This document shows positions 59,062-64,000 of a stretch of 64,000 bases of DNA, one piece after another (positions within the stretch are counted from its first letter, which is position 1; the number at the start of each line of letters is the position of its first letter). The stretch is from JASHSH01 sp036490215 (GTDB lineage Bacteria > Pseudomonadota > Alphaproteobacteria > Rhodospirillales > Magnetospirillaceae): assembly GCA_036490215.1 (NCBI GenBank), contig DASXEH010000042.1, forward strand, positions 1 through 64,000, given 5' to 3'. A program made the translations under genes and the position numbers. Under the pieces are notes generated by a model. That model was given only the letters and a program-made list of their open reading frames with translations, searched no databases and was not told the origin of the DNA.

Positions 59062-60675
59062 CTAGGACGCGGCGTCGAAACTGTCGGGCCGCGCCATCGC
59101 CCAGGTTTCCTTGAACCGCGGATCGTCGGTGCCGATCAGCAATTCGCCGGGGCCGAGGAAACGGTAGATTTGGTCGAAACGCTCGACCTTGTTGGGACCG
59201 ACGCGTTTCGAGAAATGGCGCGGCTGCAATTCCTCGGGGTGGCTGAGCCCGGCGGCGGCGATCACTTCCGCAAGGGCCTTCACGGTCGAGCGGTGGAAGT
59301 TGAACACGCGGTCGGCCTTGTCCGGCACATAGAGCGAGCGCTGCCGCGTCGGGTCCTGGGTCGCGACGCCGGTGGGGCAGCGGTCGGTGTGGCAGCTCTG
59401 CGATTGGATACAGCCCAGCGCGAACATGAAACCGCGCGCCGAATTGGCCCAGTCGGCGCCCAGCGCCATGATCCGCGCGATATCGAAAGCGGTGATGATC
59501 TTGCCGCTGGCGCCGAGTTTGATGCGCTTGCGCACATCGAGTCCGACCAGCGCGTTGTGCACGAACATCAGCCCGTCGCGGAGCGGCGTGCCGATATGGT
59601 CGGTGAATTCGAGCGGCGCTGCGCCCGTCCCGCCTTCGGCGCCGTCGACAACGATGAAATCGGGATAAATCCCGGTTTCCACCATCGCCTTGCAGATGGC
59701 GAGGAATTCCCATGGGTGGCCGATGCAGAGTTTGAACCCCGTCGGCTTGCCGCCGCTCAGCCGGCGCAGCTCGCCGATGAACTGCATCATGCCGATCGGA
59801 TTCGAAAACGCCGAGTGGCGCGCGGGCGAAACGCAATCGACACCCATCGGCACGCCGCGCGTGGCCGAAATCTCAAGCGAGATTTTGGCCGCCGGCAACA
59901 CGCCGCCATGGCCCGGTTTCGCGCCTTGCGAAATCTTGAGCTCGATCATCTTGATCTGCGGATCGGCGGCGGTTTCGGCGAAGCGCTCGGCCGAGAAGGT
60001 GCCGTCGAGATTGCGGCAGCCGAAATAGCCGCTGCCGATTTCCCAGATGATGTCGCCGCCGTTCTTCTTGTGATAGGGGCTGAAACCGCCCTCGCCCGTA
60101 TCGTGCGCGAAACCGCCGAGCGCGGCGCCCTTATTCAGCGCCATGATCGCGTTGGCGGAGAGCGCGCCGAAGCTCATCGCCGAAATGTTCAGAACCGAAC
60201 CCGAATATGGAGCCGCGCAATCTGGGCCGCCGATCGAAATGCGGAACGGGTCCTTGCTTGGCTCGGCCGGCGCGATCGAGTGGTTGAGCCATTCGAAATA
60301 GGTGGCGCCGACGTCGAGTTGCGTGCCGAAAGGTCGCTTATCGAGCTGGCCCTTGGCGCGCTGATAAACGATCGAGCGCTTGGCGCGGTTAAAGGGCGTC
60401 CCGTCGGTGTCGCTTTCGAGGAAGTATTGCCGGATCTCGGGCCGCACGTCCTCGAGCAGGAAGCGCATGCGCGCGGCCAGCGGAAAGCTGCGCAGGATGC
60501 TGTGTCGCTTCTGAAAGAGATCGTGGAAGCCGACGATGGCGATCACGAGGAAGATCGCGCAGCCGATCAACAGCGGCGTGTAAAGGATCGATAGAAGCCC
60601 GAAGGCGATGGTGGCAAGAACCGCGATGGTTAGGCTGATATAACGCCACGTAAACGGCAAACTAAGCGCGTTCAT
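59062..60675 (-). CDS. FMN-binding glutamate synthase family protein (GltB-like)
   Basis: The 537-residue protein has one or two N-terminal membrane helices (about 8-55) and a glutamate-synthase-type FMN barrel: GGEGGFSPYHKKNGGDIIWEIGSGYFGCR, QGAKPGHGGVLP, VDGAEGGTGAAPLEF and the [3Fe-4S] motif C422, C428, C433 (GCIQSQSCHTDRCPTGVATQ). The amidotransferase half of true GltB is missing, so it is an archaeal-like or stand-alone form whose acceptor is unknown. The ATG at 60675 is preferred; an in-frame extension to 60945 has no family sequence. Confidence 0.85.
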   Translation of the reverse strand: MNALSLPFTWRYISLTIAVLATIAFGLLSILYTPLLIGCAIFLVIAIVGFHDLFQKRHSILRSFPLAARMRFLLEDVRPEIRQYFLESDTDGTPFNRAKRSIVYQRAKGQLDKRPFGTQLDVGATYFEWLNHSIAPAEPSKDPFRISIGGPDCAAPYSGSVLNISAMSFGALSANAIMALNKGAALGGFAHDTGEGGFSPYHKKNGGDIIWEIGSGYFGCRNLDGTFSAERFAETAADPQIKMIELKISQGAKPGHGGVLPAAKISLEISATRGVPMGVDCVSPARHSAFSNPIGMMQFIGELRRLSGGKPTGFKLCIGHPWEFLAICKAMVETGIYPDFIVVDGAEGGTGAAPLEFTDHIGTPLRDGLMFVHNALVGLDVRKRIKLGASGKIITAFDIARIMALGADWANSARGFMFALGCIQSQSCHTDRCPTGVATQDPTRQRSLYVPDKADRVFNFHRSTVKALAEVIAAAGLSHPEELQPRHFSKRVGPNKVERFDQIYRFLGPGELLIGTDDPRFKETWAMARPDSFDAAS

Positions 60676-60855
60676 TGACACGTCCGTTGGATGTTTTCGC
60701 CCCAGGTCGGCAGCCCCCCAGTTCGCGGCCGCCGTTCCCCCCGAGTATAGACGAGGTTTATATGGCTGGCGTGTGAATGAATCGCCCGGCCGCTGGTCCT
60801 TGGCGCCTATTCGGTTACACTGCGATGCGGCTTTATAGCTTCGTGGCAGTGCAGC

Positions 60856-61482
60856 ATGTCGACCGGGCTGATCTATAGTTTCGTTACCCTGTTCGTGATC
60901 GTCGACCCGGTGGGCACGGCCACCCTGTTTGCCGGGTTGACCCATGACTGGACCCCCGCTGAACGCCGCGCGAGCGCGATCCGCGGCGTGGTGGTGGCCG
61001 GTCTTCTGCTCTTGTTCTTTGCCTTCGGCGGCGAGTTTCTGCTGCGCGCCTTAGGCGTTTCCCTGGCCGCGTTGCGCATCGCCGGCGGCATCCTGCTTTT
61101 CCTGCTGGCAACCGAGATGGTGCTGGCCAAGCCTTCGGGCGTGCGCGGCATCACCTATAGCGAACGCGAGGAAGCCACCCACCGTGACGACATCGCCGTC
61201 TTTCCGCTGGCTTTTCCGCTGATCGCCGGGCCGGGCGCGCTGACTTCGGTGGTACTGCTGATGGGTGCGGCGCATGGGGTCACCCAGATTGGCGGCATCG
61301 TGGTGGCCGGAGCGGTGGTACTGGGCCTGACCCTGTTGGCCCTGTTCTCGGCAACGCGGTTGGTGGCGTTGCTGGGTGTCACAGGGACGAATGTCATTGG
61401 CCGCGTGCTGGGCGTGGTGCTAGCCGCCTTCGCCGCGCAGTTCGTGCTGGATGGCGTCCTGGCCTGGTGGCCGCACAGCTGA
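60856..61482 (+). CDS. MarC family integral membrane protein
   Basis: The 208-residue protein has six hydrophobic segments and the MarC hallmark FVIVDPVGTATLFAGLT near the N-terminus and FPLAFPLIAGPGALTSVVLL in the middle. The family was named after the multiple-antibiotic-resistance locus but the transported compound is unknown. It is convergent with the sugar ABC operon, separated by a strong hairpin. Confidence 0.88.
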   Translation: MSTGLIYSFVTLFVIVDPVGTATLFAGLTHDWTPAERRASAIRGVVVAGLLLLFFAFGGEFLLRALGVSLAALRIAGGILLFLLATEMVLAKPSGVRGITYSEREEATHRDDIAVFPLAFPLIAGPGALTSVVLLMGAAHGVTQIGGIVVAGAVVLGLTLLALFSATRLVALLGVTGTNVIGRVLGVVLAAFAAQFVLDGVLAWWPHS

Positions 61483-61499
61483 TCGAACCTTCAAAAGAA

Positions 61500-61540
61500 G
61501 TGGCCCCGCCCCTCTTTATGCAAGAGGTGGGCGGGGCCAC
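61500..61540 (-). terminator. Long stem-loop between marC-like gene and sugar ABC operon
   Basis: A 12-base-pair stem GTGGCCCCGCCC/GGGCGGGGCCAC (61500-61511 with 61529-61540) continues into CTCTT/AAGAG with a 2-base bulge. On the minus strand it is followed by TTCTTTT, so it fits an intrinsic terminator for the sugar-binding-protein gene; on the plus strand no T-run follows. Confidence 0.8.
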
Positions 61541-61564
61541 AGGCTGTAAACCTGAACTAGCGAC

Positions 61565-62581
61565 TTACTTCGCGATGCAGGTATCGACGTTCTTCGGCGT
61601 GCAGACGTCGAGGCCCGTATAGGTCGGGTCTTTCGGCGCCGGCTTGCCCTGCTTGATGTCGTAGAGGGCGTACATGACCTTGTAGCCCATCTCGAACGGA
61701 TGCTGACCGACCTGGCCCGACGACAGACCGGCCTTCATGGCATCGATCTGAAGCGAGAGCGTGTCGGCTACGACGAGAGCCAGAGCGCCCGACGCGATCT
61801 TGTCCTTATACTTGGACGCGACCGCCTTGTAGGCGTCGGGCAGGAACTGTGGGAAGCCGCCCGTCGGGGTGAAGGCATCGAGGTTCGGATACTTGCCCAG
61901 GATGTCTTCCATCTGCTGGTTGGCAACGGCGAAGTCGTCGTTGGTGTAGAGCGGGCAACCATCGACTTCTTTCCACCCGTTCTGACCGGTGAGACGATCA
62001 CCCGGCGGCTCTTTGCTGGGCTTGCCGGCCAGCGTATCGCGGATGCCCTGCATGCGCTCGTTGTGGTTGGCCGCAGCGGCACCGCCGGATTGAATACAAA
62101 TGGTGCCGCCCTTCGGCTTGATCGCCATGACTTGCTTGGCGATGTTCACGCCGATTTCGTAGTTATGCGTGCCGATAAACGCCAAACGCAGGCCCTTGTC
62201 CTTGGGCAGCAGATCCGAGTCCCAGGTCAGGATCGGAATCTTCTTTGCCGCGGCACCTTGCAATGCTGCGGCCATGGCCGGTGCGTTAGCTGGCGAGACG
62301 CCGATACCATCGACCCCTTTGGTGATCAGGTCGGCGACCATCTGCGCTTCCTCGTCGCCACCACCGTGCTCACCGGGGCCGACATAGAGACACTTGATTT
62401 TGCCGGCCAGTTCCTTCTCGGCCTTTTGGCAGCCGAGCTGGGCTTGATCGAAGAACGGATTGTTGGTGTTTTTCGGCACGAGGGCGAAGGTATAGACCTT
62501 GTCCGCGGCCTTGCTGGGAATGCTCGAGGCGGCAACGACCGCGCCGAGAACGACTGCTGAAGCAACGATGTATTTAAGCAT
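61565..62581 (-). CDS. Sugar ABC transporter substrate-binding protein
   Basis: The 338-residue periplasmic protein has a signal peptide (MLKYIVASAVVLGAVVAASS, cleaved near residue 26) and a ribose-binding-type fold: YTFALVPKNTNNPFFDQAQL, ADLITKGVDGIGVSPANAPAM, ILTWDSDLL and AFTPTGGFPQFLPDAY. An excess of Cys residues (five) is unusual and may form disulfides. It comes last in the operon, after ATPase and permease genes, on the minus strand. The sugar cannot be named. Confidence 0.88.
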   Translation of the reverse strand: MLKYIVASAVVLGAVVAASSIPSKAADKVYTFALVPKNTNNPFFDQAQLGCQKAEKELAGKIKCLYVGPGEHGGGDEEAQMVADLITKGVDGIGVSPANAPAMAAALQGAAAKKIPILTWDSDLLPKDKGLRLAFIGTHNYEIGVNIAKQVMAIKPKGGTICIQSGGAAAANHNERMQGIRDTLAGKPSKEPPGDRLTGQNGWKEVDGCPLYTNDDFAVANQQMEDILGKYPNLDAFTPTGGFPQFLPDAYKAVASKYKDKIASGALALVVADTLSLQIDAMKAGLSSGQVGQHPFEMGYKVMYALYDIKQGKPAPKDPTYTGLDVCTPKNVDTCIAK

Positions 62582-62642
62582 TGTGCTCCTCCCTGGTTGA
62601 TTTCCGCTTTTTTCGATATTTCGCGATGCCCCTTGCTTGGGG

Positions 62643-63674
62643 CTATTCGCGCCGTTTTCCGCGGACCTTTTCAAGTAGGACCGCGGCGACGATGAAGAGG
62701 CCGACGAACAGCCCCTGCCAGTTGGAATCGACGCCCGCCATGAGCAGAGCGTTGCGAATGACTTCGATCAGCGCCGAGCCGATGAAGGCGCCGTACATGC
62801 CGCCTTCACCGCCCATCAGATTGGCGCCACCGATCACGGCGGATGCGATCGCGCGCAATTCGTAACCGGTGCCCATGGCGTTGATCGCCGAGCCGGCCCA
62901 GCCGACGGTGAGGATGCCGGAGAGCGCCGCCGTCAGCGAGCAGACGACGTAAGCCTGGAGCTTGAGACGCTTCACCGGAACGCCGGTGAGAGTCGCCGCG
63001 TGCTCATTGCCGCCGATGGCGAACATGTGCCGTCCCCAGGCCGTATAGCGAAGCACCAGAGCCATCACCACGGTGAAAAGCACCATGAACCAGACGGGAT
63101 TGGCGATACCCAGGACCGCGCCCGCCCCGATCGCCTTGAACGTGGGACCGCCCTCACCGAACTGGTAAAGCATTTTGTTCTGCGACAGCACCACCGCCGC
63201 CGACCGCGCAGCCGACAACATGCCAAGCGTCACGACAAACGGCGGCAGGCCGATATAGGCGATCAGACCGCCATTGATCAGACCCACGATCACGCCCGTA
63301 CCCAGCGCCACCACGATCGCCATGATCCACGATGACCCGGCTTGCAGCATCAGGCCGCTGGCCACGGCAACAACGCCCATGGTCGAGCCGACCGACAAAT
63401 CGATGCCACCGGTGACGATAACGACCGTCATCCCGAGCGCCATCACGCCGACCAGGGCGAAATTGCGCGTGATGTTGTAGAAATTGTCTTCGCTGTGAAA
63501 CGGCGGCTCGGCGATGCTCATCACGACGCAGATGATGAACAGCGCGACCGTCACCCAGAATGCCTGGCTGGCGACCAAGCGTTTCAATATCGTGTGCTGC
63601 TGGATGTGCAGCATGTCCTCAATGGCGACACTGGCGCCGCCATGGGTCGCCGAGGTTTCCGTATCACGCGACAT
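62643..63674 (-). CDS. Sugar ABC transporter permease (RbsC-like)
   Basis: The 343-residue inner-membrane protein has about nine hydrophobic segments, the family motif VGVMALGMTVVIVTGGIDLSVGS, YIGLPPFVVTLGMLSAARS and the docking segment GVPVKRLKLQAYVVCSLTAALSGIL. It starts within the last 11 bases of the ATPase gene, so they are coupled. The binding-protein gene follows after 61 bases. Confidence 0.9.
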   Translation of the reverse strand: MSRDTETSATHGGASVAIEDMLHIQQHTILKRLVASQAFWVTVALFIICVVMSIAEPPFHSEDNFYNITRNFALVGVMALGMTVVIVTGGIDLSVGSTMGVVAVASGLMLQAGSSWIMAIVVALGTGVIVGLINGGLIAYIGLPPFVVTLGMLSAARSAAVVLSQNKMLYQFGEGGPTFKAIGAGAVLGIANPVWFMVLFTVVMALVLRYTAWGRHMFAIGGNEHAATLTGVPVKRLKLQAYVVCSLTAALSGILTVGWAGSAINAMGTGYELRAIASAVIGGANLMGGEGGMYGAFIGSALIEVIRNALLMAGVDSNWQGLFVGLFIVAAVLLEKVRGKRRE

Positions 63675-64000
63675 GGATCGCCCCCGTGATCAGGCCGGTG
63701 ACTTCCTCGGGCGAACTGTCTTTGATGTGTTTGTCGGCAACCTTGCGCCCACGACGCAGCACCGCGACACGATCGGCCACGGCGAAGACGTCGGGCATGC
63801 GATGGCTGATCAGGATCACGGCCACGCCTTGATCGCGCAGACGGCGGATCAGCTCAAGCACTTCGGCCACCTGACGCACGCTGATCGCGGCGGTCGGTTC
63901 GTCCATCAGCACGATCTTCGCGTTGGAGAGACGCGTGCGGGCGATCGCCACCGCCTGACGTTGGCCACCCGACATCTGACGCACCAAGTCACGCGGACGG
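63664..64000 (-). CDS. Sugar ABC transporter ATP-binding protein (partial, 5' end outside window)
   Basis: The 112 codons present show the C-terminal part of an ABC ATPase: the signature region MSGGQRQAVAIAR, Walker B IVLMDEPTAAI and the H-loop ISHRMPDVF, then a short tail. The coding frame stays open to the right edge (64000); the start is not visible. Its length on the left and the single ABC segment here suggest one domain of a RbsA-type or a single-domain ATPase. It overlaps the permease gene. Confidence 0.9.
   Translation of the reverse strand, partial: RPRDLVRQMSGGQRQAVAIARTRLSNAKIVLMDEPTAAISVRQVAEVLELIRRLRDQGVAVILISHRMPDVFAVADRVAVLRRGRKVADKHIKDSSPEEVTGLITGAIHVA

Overview
The window reads as a chromosomal segment from a GC-rich alphaproteobacterium. 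Gene density is high, codon use is strongly GC-rich and neighbouring genes often overlap by 1-11 bases. Three things point to Alphaproteobacteria, probably a Rhodospirillales-type lineage: the block hisG-hisD-UPF0262-LMW phosphatase-maf-RNase E/G-yacG-tRNA-Phe, an SSS-type transporter fused to a histidine kinase (CbrA-like), and a very long TipN-like coiled-coil membrane protein. This placement is an inference. I see no rRNA operon, insertion sequence, prophage, plasmid function or CRISPR array.

Layout. 1-8.0 kb: AhpD-like and flavin-binding (PNPOx-fold) genes separated by a perfect 18-bp hairpin, a CitE-like lyase, pdxY, a CheY-like regulator, a LysE exporter behind a structured leader, a mosaic of palindromes, asd with a clear peptide-dependent attenuator, an alpha/beta hydrolase, a DUF952 protein and gpt. 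8.0-17.4 kb: an outer-membrane-type lipoprotein, the modABC molybdate importer, a Cys-less peroxiredoxin-like/2OG-Fe(II) oxygenase fusion, methylmalonyl-CoA mutase, an FkbM methyltransferase and a GT9 glycosyltransferase. 17.4-25 kb: the coiled-coil protein and a BMP-type (nucleoside-like) ABC importer. 25-35.2 kb: a SulP-STAS-cNBD transporter, an amine oxidase, a PLP aminotransferase and a branched-chain amino-acid-type ABC operon with a LivM-LivG fusion. 35.2-40.6 kb: a signalling block (SSS-histidine kinase, small membrane protein, response regulator; then divergently an OmpR-type regulator, an Hpt protein and a hydrolase, all translationally coupled).

40.6-50 kb: convergent bfd and bfr with a Fur-type box, a FUSC transporter beside what looks like a LysR remnant, hisC, tRNA-Phe and the conserved hisG...yacG block. 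50-57 kb: an MHS-family transporter coupled to an M20 amidohydrolase, a phasin-like protein, murA, dcd, a small conserved-looking protein, tRNA-Thr, an enoyl-CoA hydratase and a GST. 57-64 kb: dinB, a TMEM175-like channel, a GltB-like FMN protein, a MarC protein and a sugar ABC importer whose ATPase gene runs off the right edge.

The most notable item is the asd leader. A 36-codon peptide ending in a Thr/Lys/Ile-rich stretch is followed by mutually exclusive antiterminator and terminator arms, so asd should be controlled by charging of the tRNAs for its own pathway end products.
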